The translations under genes and the position numbers were made by a program. DNA of 64,000 bases from Candidatus Aminicenantota bacterium (lineage in GTDB: Bacteria > Acidobacteriota > Aminicenantia > UBA2199): contig JAPKZK010000021.1 in assembly GCA_026393835.1 (NCBI GenBank), forward strand, positions 1 through 64,000, given 5' to 3'. This document shows positions 25,488-32,985 of the stretch, piece by piece. The notes beneath the pieces are model-generated. The model did not search any database, was not told where the DNA came from, and saw only the letters and a program-made list of their open reading frames with translations. Position 1 is the stretch's first letter, and the number at the start of each line of letters is the position of its first letter.

Positions 25488-28151
25488 ATGAATATGAATA
25501 ATAAATCGATATCCATCTTACAAGAAATTAAATGGAATAGGTTGTGTCTGACCTTTATCTGCAAGAAAACGTCTACACTGATGAAAAGCCATCCCGTCTC
25601 CGTTTTCCAGGCCATTATCAAAGCCGTCAGCAGCAGAACCCCGGCTTTTTCATCGCCGGATAACCGGATCATGCCCATTTTTCATATCCGTGACAAGAAA
25701 CATTCGTATAAGATGAATCCTTGCGATCGTTTACGGGTCGATTTCTTTTTTTTCAGGCCGGACCTTGAGGAGATTTCGTTGTGGCGGCAAAACCTGATCG
25801 AATATCTTGCCGAACCCGTCTACAGTGAAACCGTGGAAATCCTTTCCATCGGGGAAATCGAGGAGCGCAATTATCGCGCGTTGTCCGCGGAGTTCGGAGA
25901 GCTGCCAGCCCAGGGGGAAATATGTCTCGAATTTTTAATCCCTCTTTCTTTTAAGCCGGAAAGAGGCAAGACCCGGGTCAGTATTTCGAAGCATAGGTTT
26001 ATCGAGCTATTTGAGAAGCATTTTTCCGATCTATTTGCAGAGACTTTTAAGTATGAACCCGGTGAAGATGATTTTATTATACTCCCTTATTATTGGCGAT
26101 ACACCGAGATAAAACATACATCGAAGTCGCAGCCGGGGAACACGCAATACATCAATGGGGTGATAGGCAAGTTATATCTTAAAGGCAACTGGCAGAACTT
26201 TTTACCCTTTTTGGCATTGGGATCCGAGCTGCATATCGGCAGGAAGTTTACCAATTCACAGGGTTATTATAAGCTGCTTCCTGGGTCTGTTCCCTATTTT
26301 AAAGGAATTTTCCCTGATGCCAGGGAGGTCATGTCGGTAACCCGGGATGTTATCGAGAATTATGATCATGCCTGCGAATGGTTATCCCGGCACGGGAGTT
26401 ACCCGTTCGATGAAAAGGTTTTCGCCGATGAATTATGTGAGGAATTGAAGAATGATCGTTACCTCCCTGCGCCCAATACGGCGTTCGTTATCCGGCAGAA
26501 GAATAAAAAGGATCGGGTCGTGGAGCAGGTGAATTTTAAGGATTTAATAGTCAGCCGGTATTTATTGATGATTATATACCGGGTTTTTGACAATATTTTC
26601 GAAGAAGAATCGATCGGGTCCCGTAAAGGATTTTCGCGGCAGCGGGCTATCGAGATGGTAAAAAGTGCCGTCGAGGAAGGGTATGAATATATCATCGAAT
26701 CGGACATCGAAGATTTTTTCCCTTCGGTGGAATTGGCGGATTTGCAGGTATTGTTGGAACGGTATTTACCTTCTAAGGACGGTATAATCAAGAGTTTATT
26801 AGGAAAGTTGATCGGTAATGGGTATATACTGGAAGGCCGGTATCATGAGCGGGTGAAAGGATTGGCCTTAGGGAACCCGTTGTCGCCGTGCCTGGCCAAT
26901 TTATATCTCGATTCTTTCGATGAGTATATCAAAGCAATGGATGTGAGGCTCGTTCGTTATGTGGATGATTTTATCATCTTTTGTAAGAGCCCGGAGGACG
27001 CGGAAATGGTTTTGTCGGAGACCCGATCATTTCTTTCCGAAATAGGGCTTAAGTTGAAAGCTGAAAAAACGGTTTTGAAGTCAGTATCGGAAGGCTTCAG
27101 TTTCCTGGGGTTTACCTTCAAAGGTAAAACCGTAGAGGAGACAGGGGAAGAGATTGTCAAACTCTTCAAGAAACCTCTTTATATCATCGAACCGTATGTG
27201 TTCATAAGCATGAGTAGTGGTACCGTGGTATTAAAAAAAGACCAGGTCATCATAGATACGATACCGTTGGGGCGAATCAGTGAGATCATGGTGATGGAAA
27301 AAACAGTGTTTTCTACCGCCATTATCCGGTATTGTGTCGAGAATCGGATTCCTTTTACCATTACCTTGAACAATGGTTATTACATTACCACCATCAAACC
27401 CGACTCTAAAAATTATTATAATATTGCGGCGGTCCATACCCAGAAGTACGGTAAGCTAACGGAGACGGAATGTCTGTGTATTGCAAAGGAATTTGCGGCA
27501 GGGAAGATTCGAAATTTCAAGGCACTTTTTGTGCAAAAACATGTTTCGTCCAATTGGCTTGATGAGATTGTCTCACAAATTTATCAGGCGGGCGATATTT
27601 TCCAGGTTAGGGGGATAGAAGGGATGGCGGCCAGGAAGACTTTTGAACGATTAAACGAACATATTAAATCCCCTGATTTTCAATTTAAGAAAAGAATGAG
27701 GCAGCATCCTGACCGAATCAACAGTCTTCTCAATTTTGGCTATTATCTTTTATTTTCCAGGATCAATTCCACTGTCCGCGCAATGGGGCTCAATCCCTAT
27801 TTGGGTTTTCTTCACAGCCCGGGGGATAATTATGAATCACTGGTTTGCGATATCCAGGAACTTTTCCGGGCCAGGATCAATCGTCTCATCCTGCGTTTAA
27901 TCAATAAGAAGATTATTACCGGGGAAGATTTCCAGGAGAGTAAAAACGGCTTTTATTTGAACAAAGAAGGAGTGACCAGGTTTATCAACCACTTTGAAGG
28001 AGAGATGAATCGAAAGCACACGAAGGCGTCGCTTTCATTGAAGGAACACATTTATGTCCAGGTTACGGTTATTAAAAATTGGGTAATGGACGACAAATCA
28101 TTAACATTTTATGAATGGGATATTTCGAAAGAGCCGGGAGGGATCGGATGA
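25488..28151 (+). CDS. Cas6-reverse transcriptase-Cas1 fusion
   Basis: An 887-aa three-domain protein. Residues 1 to about 270 are Cas6-like and end in the glycine-rich loop LGSELHIGRKFTNSQGYYKL (about 241-260). Residues about 300-560 are a group II-intron-type reverse transcriptase: ESDIEDFFPSV (motif A), LALGNPLSPCLANLYL (motif B) and YVDDF (motif C, about 490-494). Residues about 565-887 are Cas1, with PFTITLNNGYYITTIKP, the catalytic region GIEGMAARKTF, NPYLGFLHSPG and SLVCDIQELFRA. Such fusions allow spacers to be taken from RNA. No separate cas6 exists in the locus, so the N-terminal domain is the likely crRNA-processing enzyme. Confidence 0.9.
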   Translation: MNMNNKSISILQEIKWNRLCLTFICKKTSTLMKSHPVSVFQAIIKAVSSRTPAFSSPDNRIMPIFHIRDKKHSYKMNPCDRLRVDFFFFRPDLEEISLWRQNLIEYLAEPVYSETVEILSIGEIEERNYRALSAEFGELPAQGEICLEFLIPLSFKPERGKTRVSISKHRFIELFEKHFSDLFAETFKYEPGEDDFIILPYYWRYTEIKHTSKSQPGNTQYINGVIGKLYLKGNWQNFLPFLALGSELHIGRKFTNSQGYYKLLPGSVPYFKGIFPDAREVMSVTRDVIENYDHACEWLSRHGSYPFDEKVFADELCEELKNDRYLPAPNTAFVIRQKNKKDRVVEQVNFKDLIVSRYLLMIIYRVFDNIFEEESIGSRKGFSRQRAIEMVKSAVEEGYEYIIESDIEDFFPSVELADLQVLLERYLPSKDGIIKSLLGKLIGNGYILEGRYHERVKGLALGNPLSPCLANLYLDSFDEYIKAMDVRLVRYVDDFIIFCKSPEDAEMVLSETRSFLSEIGLKLKAEKTVLKSVSEGFSFLGFTFKGKTVEETGEEIVKLFKKPLYIIEPYVFISMSSGTVVLKKDQVIIDTIPLGRISEIMVMEKTVFSTAIIRYCVENRIPFTITLNNGYYITTIKPDSKNYYNIAAVHTQKYGKLTETECLCIAKEFAAGKIRNFKALFVQKHVSSNWLDEIVSQIYQAGDIFQVRGIEGMAARKTFERLNEHIKSPDFQFKKRMRQHPDRINSLLNFGYYLLFSRINSTVRAMGLNPYLGFLHSPGDNYESLVCDIQELFRARINRLILRLINKKIITGEDFQESKNGFYLNKEGVTRFINHFEGEMNRKHTKASLSLKEHIYVQVTVIKNWVMDDKSLTFYEWDISKEPGGIG

Positions 28152-28432
28152 GGGGACTTGCCGATTATGCGGTTGTTTACGATATTAGTTCCAATAGTGA
28201 GAGAAGGAAGATTGAAAAAATTCTCAAGGATTATGGCTTTCGCATACAGGAGAGTGTTTTTGAGTGCCGGCTGGATAAACGGTTGAAGTCGGAATTAATA
28301 GAGCGATTGGAAGGTCTGGAAATATCGACGGGTTTTGTAAAGATTTATAAACAGGAATACTCCTGGAAAGATTGCATTATCGGGAAACCTCGAAAGAAAA
28401 GCATTGACAATGATAATGCGTTTGTAATATAA
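28148..28432 (+). CDS. cas2: Cas2
   Basis: About 94 aa from the ATG at 28148, which overlaps the stop of the fusion gene (ATGA); a longer frame from 28115 is rejected for that reason. The Cas2 fold start is DYAVVYDISSNSERRKIEKI with the conserved aspartate in YDIS, then FRIQESVFECRLD. Cas2 forms the adaptation complex with Cas1. CRISPR leader 1 begins right after it. Confidence 0.92.
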   Translation: MRGLADYAVVYDISSNSERRKIEKILKDYGFRIQESVFECRLDKRLKSELIERLEGLEISTGFVKIYKQEYSWKDCIIGKPRKKSIDNDNAFVI

Positions 28433-28572
28433 TAGGAGAGGTGCGAAAAATGGCAAATTTAAAAATCCATGTACAATCTCGGCTTAGTGCACATGTTTTG
28501 TGCACACTTTTAGGGAGATCGTATTTTTTGAGTCTGAAGTCATTGGCTATGAAATAGTTTCAAAGTGCCAGA
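28433..28572 (+). promoter_or_regulatory. leader of CRISPR array 1
   Basis: AT-rich, directly before the first repeat. It has a dyad GTGCACA-TGTTT-TGTGCAC (28487-28505) and the stretch TTTTTTGAGTCTGAA, ending TGCCAGA next to the first repeat. All three recur in leader 2, which marks them as functional leader elements. Confidence 0.8.
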
Positions 28573-29500
28573 GTCCCAAAGGACATCCCCCCTGGTGGGG
28601 GACGGAAACCTTACCTCTGTCCTTCCCGGAACGCTAAGATACAGTCCCAAAGGACATCCCCCCTGGTGGGGGACGGAAACAGTTGTCAATTCTTTTCCAA
28701 ATCATTGTCAGAAAAATGTCCCAAAGGACATCCCCCCTGGTGGGGGACGGAAACATTTGCTCATGACAATCGTGGCAAAAATGTAATGTCCCAAAGGACA
28801 TCCCCCCTGGTGGGGGACGGAAACACTCTGGCTTAACTTTAGCTTTCCGATGGATAGTCCCAAAGGACATCCCCCCTGGTGGGGGACGGAAACTAAGCTG
28901 TGTACCGGTGTCGCGGTTAAAGTTCGTCCCAAAGGACATCCCCCCTGGTGGGGGACGGAAACAGTTTTCTTTGATATGGGTAAACCCCATTAAACTGTCC
29001 CAAAGGACATCCCCCCTGGTGGGGGACGGAAACGTATTGGCAGCATTAATCAAGAGACCCCTAAATATAGTCCCAAAGGACATCCCCCCTGGTGGGGGAC
29101 GGAAACTGTCTGATCGTTTATACCTGCCATCCCGAACGTCCCAAAGGACATCCCCCCTGGTGGGGGACGGAAACGATAACGAGCAGGGCATGCGATTGTC
29201 GACTGGTCCCAAAGGACATCCCCCCTGGTGGGGGACGGAAACTTAGCTTTTCCACCAAGGCGGCGTATGTACCGTCCCAAAGGACATCCCCCCTGGTGGG
29301 GGACGGAAACATTTCGCCACTTTATAATCGTGCTCTTCAGTAGCGTCCCAAAGGACATCCCCCCTGGTGGGGGACGGAAACAATGATAAGCCGCAACGTT
29401 ACCGTTGGTTCCGTCCCAAAGGACATCCCCCCTGGTGGGGGACGGAAACTCACCATATATGATGCAAATGGTATAAGGAAAAGTCCCAAAGGACATCCCC

Positions 29501-29647
29501 TGAAAAGAGAGAACCGAAGAAGCGAAGAAGAGCAGAAGAGAAGCAGAAGTTGTGCGCTTCGCGCCTTTGAAAAAAGAAAAGTGGCCGAAGGCCACGCCCT
29601 ATCCTCTGCTCTTCTTATCTTCTCATCTTCTTCTCTTCTGCTTTTCC
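29501..29647. mobile_element. intervening element E1 in CRISPR repeat 14
   Basis: 147 bp between ACATCCCC and TGGGGGACGGAAAC of one repeat. The left arm is purine rich (TGAAAAGAGAGAACCGAAG and on), the right arm pyrimidine rich and complementary, ending CTTCTGCTTTTCC. The centre has two GC-rich hairpins, GCGCTTCGCGC and GTGGCCGAAGGCCAC. No ORF. The repeat's five loop bases are missing or replaced. Confidence 0.85.
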
Positions 29648-29711
29648 TGGGGGACGGAAACTTACGAAACCTTTGGCTTCGTCCTTGGTTACGGTCCCAA
29701 AGGACATCCCC

Positions 29712-29858
29712 TGAAAGGAAAGAAGCGAAGAAGAGAAGAACCGAAGAAGATAAGCGGAAGTTGCGCGCTTCGCGCATGTTGAAAAAAGAAAAGTGGCCAA
29801 AGGCCACGCCCTATCCTCTGCTCTTCTTATCTTCTCATCTTCTTCTCTTCTGCTTTTC
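29712..29858. mobile_element. intervening element E2 in CRISPR repeat 15
   Basis: 147 bp with the same architecture and left junction as E1. The right arm from CTATCCTCTGCTCTTC onward is the same as in E1, while the left arm differs. The right half of the host repeat is degenerate. Confidence 0.82.
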
Positions 29859-29872
29859 CTGCCGGGTACAAC

Positions 29873-29968
29873 CTCAGCTCATTGCACACATTTGTGTGCA
29901 CTATTTGAAGGAGGTTGTACTTTTTGAGTCTGAAATCGATGGTTATAAAACAGTTTAAAGATGCCAGA
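29873..29968 (+). promoter_or_regulatory. leader of CRISPR array 2
   Basis: Homologous to leader 1: a dyad TGCACACATTTGTGTGCA (29883-29900), the shared stretch TTTTTGAGTCTGAA and the end TGCCAGA before the first repeat. The two leaders align over about 90 bases although the repeats they precede differ. Confidence 0.75.
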
Positions 29969-30066
29969 GTCTGAGAAGACATCCTCTCTGAGAGGTACGG
30001 AAACCATGATGGGCAGCAGGCAATGCACGGGATACTGTCTGAGAAGACATCCTCTCTGAGAGGTAC

Positions 30067-30212
30067 TTTTTGAAAAAAGAACCGAAGAAACGAAGAAGAG
30101 CAGAAGATAAGCAGAAGTTGCGCGCCTAAAGGCGCTTTTTGAAACAGGCACGAAGCGCCGCCACCTCTGCTCAACTTCTTAACTTCCCAGCTTCCTAACT
30201 TCTGTTTTTAAA
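30067..30212. mobile_element. intervening element E3 in an R2 repeat, with 9-bp target duplication
   Basis: 146 bp inserted after position 30 of the repeat. The bases GAGAGGTAC occur on both sides (30058-30066 and 30213-30221) but once in intact R2, so this is a clear target-site duplication. Ends are TTTTTGAAAAAAG and CTTCTGTTTTTAAA. The centre is GCGCGCCTAAAGGCGC followed by a second stem. Confidence 0.85.
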
Positions 30213-30493
30213 GAGAGGTACGGAAACTGAACCGGAGGGAGGTCCAACATGAAAGAATTACGTCTGAGAAGACATCCTCTCTGAGAGGTACGGAAACATT
30301 TATTTGGCTCCAATATAACCGCGCTTAGTCTGAGAAGACATCCTCTCTGAGAGGTACGGAAACTTATTGAAGCTCCTGTGATTTCTCCTCGTCTGTCTGA
30401 GAAGACATCCTCTCTGAGAGGTACGGAAACAAAGTATTGTCTTTAGTCCGAGGATTATTGTTAGTCTGAGAAGACATCCTCTCTGAGAGGTAC

Positions 30494-30636
30494 TTTTTGA
30501 AGAAAGAACCGAAGAAGCGAAGAAGAGCAGAAGATAAGCAGAAGTTGCGCGCTTCGCGCTTTATAGAAAAGTGCCGGAGGCACGCCCGATGATCTGCTTT
30601 TCTGCTCCTCTTATCTTCTTCTCTTCTGCTTTTATT
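30494..30636. mobile_element. intervening element E4 in the last R2 repeat
   Basis: About 143 bp at the same left position as E3. The left end is TTTTTGAAGAAAG and the right end CTTCTGCTTTTATT, followed by GGGGTACGGAAAC. The duplicated target is shorter or mutated (GGTAC shared). The central hairpins are GCGCGCTTCGCGC and GTGCCGGAGGCAC. Confidence 0.8.
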
Positions 30637-30699
30637 GGGGTACGGAAACCAAAAACCTTGTTAATTATCATCTGACCCTCCGTCCAACAGGACATCCCC

Positions 30700-30840
30700 T
30701 GAAAAGAAAGAACCGAAGAAGCGAAGAAGAGAAGAAGATAAGCAAGAGTTGTGCGCTTTGCGCATTTAAAAAAGTGGCCAAAGGCCACGCCCTATCCTCT
30801 GCTCTTCTTATCTTCTCATCTTCTTCTCTTCTGCTTTTCC
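30700..30840. mobile_element. intervening element E5 in an R1-type repeat
   Basis: 141 bp, same junctions as E1 (after ACATCCCC, before TGGGGGACGG). The centre is GTGGCCAAAGGCCAC and the right arm is almost the same as in E1 and E2. Confidence 0.83.
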
Positions 30841-30908
30841 TGGGGGACGGAAACAATTTTTAAATAGCGTTCCTGATCTGACCCACTACTGTCCCAAAGG
30901 ACATCCCC

Positions 30909-31045
30909 TGAAAAGACAGAAGAGAAGAGGCGAAGAAGAGAAGAAGAGAAGCAGAAGTTGCGCGCTTCGCGCTTTTAAAAATGGCCGAAGGCCACCCCAA
31001 CTTCTTATCCTCTTATCTTCTCATCTTCTTCTCTTCTGCTTTTCC
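30909..31045. mobile_element. intervening element E6 in an R1 repeat
   Basis: 137 bp, same junctions as E1. The left arm begins TGAAAAGACAGAAG; the centre has GCGCGCTTCGCGC and a weakened second hairpin (ATGGCCGAAGGCCA). Confidence 0.83.
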
Positions 31046-31113
31046 TGGGGGACGGAAACAATAATAAGTGGCATTAAAATCAGCCCGCTTATAATGTCCC
31101 AAAGGACATCCCC

Positions 31114-31252
31114 TGAAAAGAGAGAAGAGAAGAAGAGAAGAAGAGAAGCAGATAAGCGGAAGTTGCGCGCTTCGCGCTTTAAAAAAAAGTGCCAGAGGCA
31201 CGCCCAACCTCTTCTCCTCTTATCTTCTCATCTTCTTCTCTTCTGCTTTTCC
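31114..31252. mobile_element. intervening element E7 in an R1 repeat
   Basis: 139 bp, same left junction as E1. The right half of the host repeat reads TGGGGTAC and is itself broken by element E8, so E7 and E8 are nearly adjacent. Confidence 0.8.
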
Positions 31253-31260
31253 TGGGGTAC

Positions 31261-31849
31261 TTTTGAAAAAAGAAGAGAAGCGGCGAAGAAGAGAAGAAGA
31301 GAAGAAAAAGAAGAAAAGAAGCGTGAACAGAAAGAAGTAAAGACAAAGATTAAGGAGGTAATTGTAAGATGAATAATTTTGAACGGAAGAAAAAATTGGA
31401 ACATTTCCGGGATTTGGAGGTATACCAAAGAGCCTTTGCCCTTGCAATGGAGATTTATAAACTGACCATTGAATATCCCAAAGAAGAGAAATATTCCCTT
31501 GTAGACCAAATAAGAAGGTCCTCTCGATCTGTATGCTCAAACCTTGCGGAATCATGGCGGAAACGTGATTATATTGCGGTTTTTAAAAATAAAATAACCG
31601 ATGCCATGCAAGAAGCTTCCGAAACCCAAACCTGGTTAGAATTTTCAATGGCTTGCGGTTACATTAATCGTGAAAAATTCGCTGCCCTGGATGATGAATG
31701 TGAACAGATTATTTCAATGCTGAGTTCAGTGGAAAAAAATGCCCCAAAATTCTGTTTCAAATAACTTCTTCTCCTCTTATCTTCTTCTCTTCTATCTTTT
31801 CACCTTCTCAACCTCTCACCTTCTTACCTTCTGCCTTTCCCGGAGTAAG
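31261..31849 (+). mobile_element. gene-bearing intervening element E8 with a four-helix-bundle protein
   Basis: About 580 bp. The left end TTTTGAAAAAAGAAGAG matches the ends of E3 and E4; a purine arm of GAAGAAGAG units follows, then the S23-type gene. The complementary pyrimidine arm (CTTCTTCTCCTCTTATC and on) begins at the stop codon and ends CTGCCTTTCC. Flanks are GGGGTAC on the left and GGAGTAA on the right, possibly a decayed target duplication. It looks like the full-length parent form of E1-E7. Confidence 0.75.
31369..31764 (+). CDS. four-helix-bundle protein (S23 / 23S rRNA intervening-sequence protein family)
   Basis: A 131-aa helical protein. The family signature is visible: FRDLEVYQRAFALAMEIYKL, then LVDQIRRSSRSVCSNLAESW and the later helix ITDAMQEASETQTWLEFS. 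Homologues are encoded inside intervening sequences of 23S rRNA genes in Leptospira and Coxiella, and the Avd protein of diversity-generating retroelements has the same fold. The biochemical role is unsettled; they form basic pentamers that bind nucleic acid. Here the gene has a TAAGGAGG ribosome-binding site and is bracketed by the complementary arms of element E8 at the end of CRISPR array 2. No 23S rRNA gene is nearby. Confidence 0.9.
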   Translation: MNNFERKKKLEHFRDLEVYQRAFALAMEIYKLTIEYPKEEKYSLVDQIRRSSRSVCSNLAESWRKRDYIAVFKNKITDAMQEASETQTWLEFSMACGYINREKFAALDDECEQIISMLSSVEKNAPKFCFK

Positions 31850-31958
31850 AAAAAGAAGATCGACGGAAAAATAAGAATACAAAGATTTCTTTTAAACTCG
31901 TTTTATGGTAAAATAAAAAGGTAGTAGAAATAAACTACCACGGGAAAAAAGGAGCCAA

Positions 31959-32222
31959 ATGTCTCCAACAGTGTTGCGATTAAGAGGTAAAGCCGTCCAT
32001 TTTTCCGACAGTCATCTCAATATTGAACTGAATGACGGACGCATCATCTCAACCCCTATCGATTGGTACCCTGAATTGCAGAATGCCACTGTCCGGCAGT
32101 TAAAAACATATCGATTTATCTGCAGGGGCACCGGCATCGAATGGGAAATGCTTGATTACCAACTATCCATCGAATCGATGCTCTCTTCCCATTACTTTTC
32201 ATTTCAAAAAGCTATCGCCTGA
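31959..32222 (+). CDS. DUF2442-domain protein
   Basis: An 87-aa protein with the DUF2442 pattern: NIELNDGRIISTPIDWYPEL, then ATVRQLKTYRF and GIEWEMLDYQLSIESML. Members are often found in toxin-antitoxin-like pairs; their role is not established. It has an AAAGGAGCC site before the ATG. The frame just downstream holds a fragment of a ribbon-helix-helix protein that may have been a neighbour. Confidence 0.75.
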   Translation: MSPTVLRLRGKAVHFSDSHLNIELNDGRIISTPIDWYPELQNATVRQLKTYRFICRGTGIEWEMLDYQLSIESMLSSHYFSFQKAIA

Positions 32223-32326
32223 TTAATCGAGAACCCATTGTGAAGCTGGAATGTCGAGAAAAGAAATGACGAATATCGTCCATTATAAAGAACGTTAAAG
32301 AAGATAAAGAGATTTTTTACGGCAAA

Positions 32327-32440
32327 TTGGAGTTTATAAATGACCTTATCACTTTCCTGGCCATGCATCAAAACATGTCACTCAATAAATATGTGGAAAG
32401 GGCACTCGAACGGGCTATTGAAGCGGATAGCCGCCATTGA
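32327..32440 (+). pseudogene. remnant of a HicB/Arc-type ribbon-helix-helix protein
   Basis: A 37-codon frame from a TTG encodes LITFLAMHQNMSLNKYVERA followed by LERAIEAD, which matches the C-terminal helix pair of HicB-like antitoxins (SLNxYV). No full N-terminal part is found upstream, where a TGA interrupts the frame. A truncated gene is the simplest reading. Confidence 0.4.
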
Positions 32441-32444
32441 AGAC

Positions 32445-32622
32445 GAGGTTAGGAAGTTAGGAGGTTAGGATGTTGCGAAAAATATCTGAACCAGGATGAA
32501 TGGGATGGTGGGATGACCAGGATGTTAATTTAAAGAATCCCTCTCAGTTTCATCCTGTGCATCCTTTCATCCTGCAAATCACGGTTCAGACAATTACCTT
32601 TTCCTAACTTCCCAACTTCCCT
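32445..32622. repeat. nested inverted-repeat element
   Basis: Outer arms GAGGTTAGGAAGTTAGGAGG (32445-32464) and CCTAACTTCCCAACTTCCCTC (from 32602) pair. Inside, TCTGAACC (32485-32492) pairs with GGTTCAGA (32583-32590), and an AGGATG/GGGATG-rich strand pairs with a CATCCT-rich one. The purine-left, pyrimidine-right layout resembles the CRISPR-borne elements, but the sequence differs and no gene is inside. Confidence 0.6.
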
Positions 32623-32724
32623 CTTTTCTCACCTTCTCTTTTTTTAACAAAAAAACAAATTGACAAAAGGGGCTCCTTTGATCGGTTTGAACAATCCAAA
32701 ACTCATTACCGGCTTTAAAAAATG

Positions 32725-32850
32725 ATTCCGGGGCATTGGGAAACTTTTCCGGGGTGTTGGGAAAGTTTTCCGCGGTGTTCGGAAAGTTTTCCGGGGTGTT
32801 CACGTCACCTTTCGGGGGTTCTGGAATTCTTTCGGGGAGGTCTGGGAATC
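32725..32850. repeat. array of six 21-bp units (locus 2)
   Basis: Six units of exactly 21 bases, of the type TTTCCGGGGTGTTGGGAAAG. Each has a partial dyad (CTTTTCC/GGGAAAG across the unit border). It ends 17 bases before the promoter of the sulfotransferase gene. Confidence 0.85.
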
Positions 32851-32867
32851 GGGGTCAAACTTTTCAT

Positions 32868-32896
32868 TTGACATCCGCACGAAATGGTATTAGAAT
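32868..32896 (+). promoter_or_regulatory. promoter of the sulfotransferase gene
   Basis: TTGACA (32868-32873), 17 bases, TAGAAT (32891-32896). Confidence 0.6.
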
Positions 32897-32985
32897 AGGA
32901 ATCTTAATTGGGAAGAACTTAAGTGCCAGGCAAATTTTTCCACCTTTATAAGATAAATGCAGGTTCAGTTAAAGTTAAGGAGCAA

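Larger units (their letters stand above)
28573..29872 (+). CRISPR. CRISPR array 1 (37-nt repeat R1, 15 repeats, two interrupted)
   Basis: R1 begins GTCCCAAAGGACAT, has a C6-TGGT-G5 hairpin and ends GACGGAAAC, a type III style 3' end giving the crRNA tag ACGGAAAC. Thirteen intact repeats start at 28573, 28644, 28718, 28788, 28857, 28926, 28997, 29070, 29138, 29206, 29274, 29345 and 29413. Repeats 14 (29483) and 15 (29694) are split by inserted elements after ACATCCCC. Spacers are 31-37 bases. The final right half (29859-29872, TGCCGGGTACAACC) is degenerate, as expected at the old end of an array. The leader and cas2 lie on the left, so transcription is rightward. Confidence 0.95.
29969..31260 (+). 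CRISPR. CRISPR array 2 (36-nt repeat R2, then R1-type repeats; five interrupted)
   Basis: R2 begins GTCTGAGAAGACATCC, has the hairpin CTCTC-T-GAGAG and ends GTACGGAAAC, sharing with R1 the last eight bases ACGGAAAC. R2 copies start at 29969, 30037, 30262, 30328, 30395 and 30464; those at 30037 and 30464 are interrupted. Past the last R2 the array changes to R1-type repeats at 30682 (a variant, GTCCAACAGG), 30891 and 31096, each interrupted. Spacers are 30-36 bases. The array breaks off at TGGGGTAC (31253-31260), where the gene-bearing element E8 begins. Confidence 0.92.

Noticed and set aside
25488..26300. System lacking Cas6
   Set aside because: The N-terminal domain of the RT-Cas1 fusion has the Cas6 glycine-rich loop, so processing is covered.
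28634..29595. Long open frames across CRISPR array 1 (SVPHQGGCPLG-type repeats)
   Set aside because: They are translations of the CRISPR repeats and spacers; no start site or codon logic beyond the repeat.
31261..31849. Element E8 as a real 23S rRNA intervening sequence
   Set aside because: No rRNA sequence flanks it; flanks are CRISPR repeat remnants and a DUF2442 gene.
28573..31849. Conventional insertion sequence with DDE or HUH transposase
   Set aside because: No transposase reading frame is found in any element; only the four-helix-bundle gene is present.
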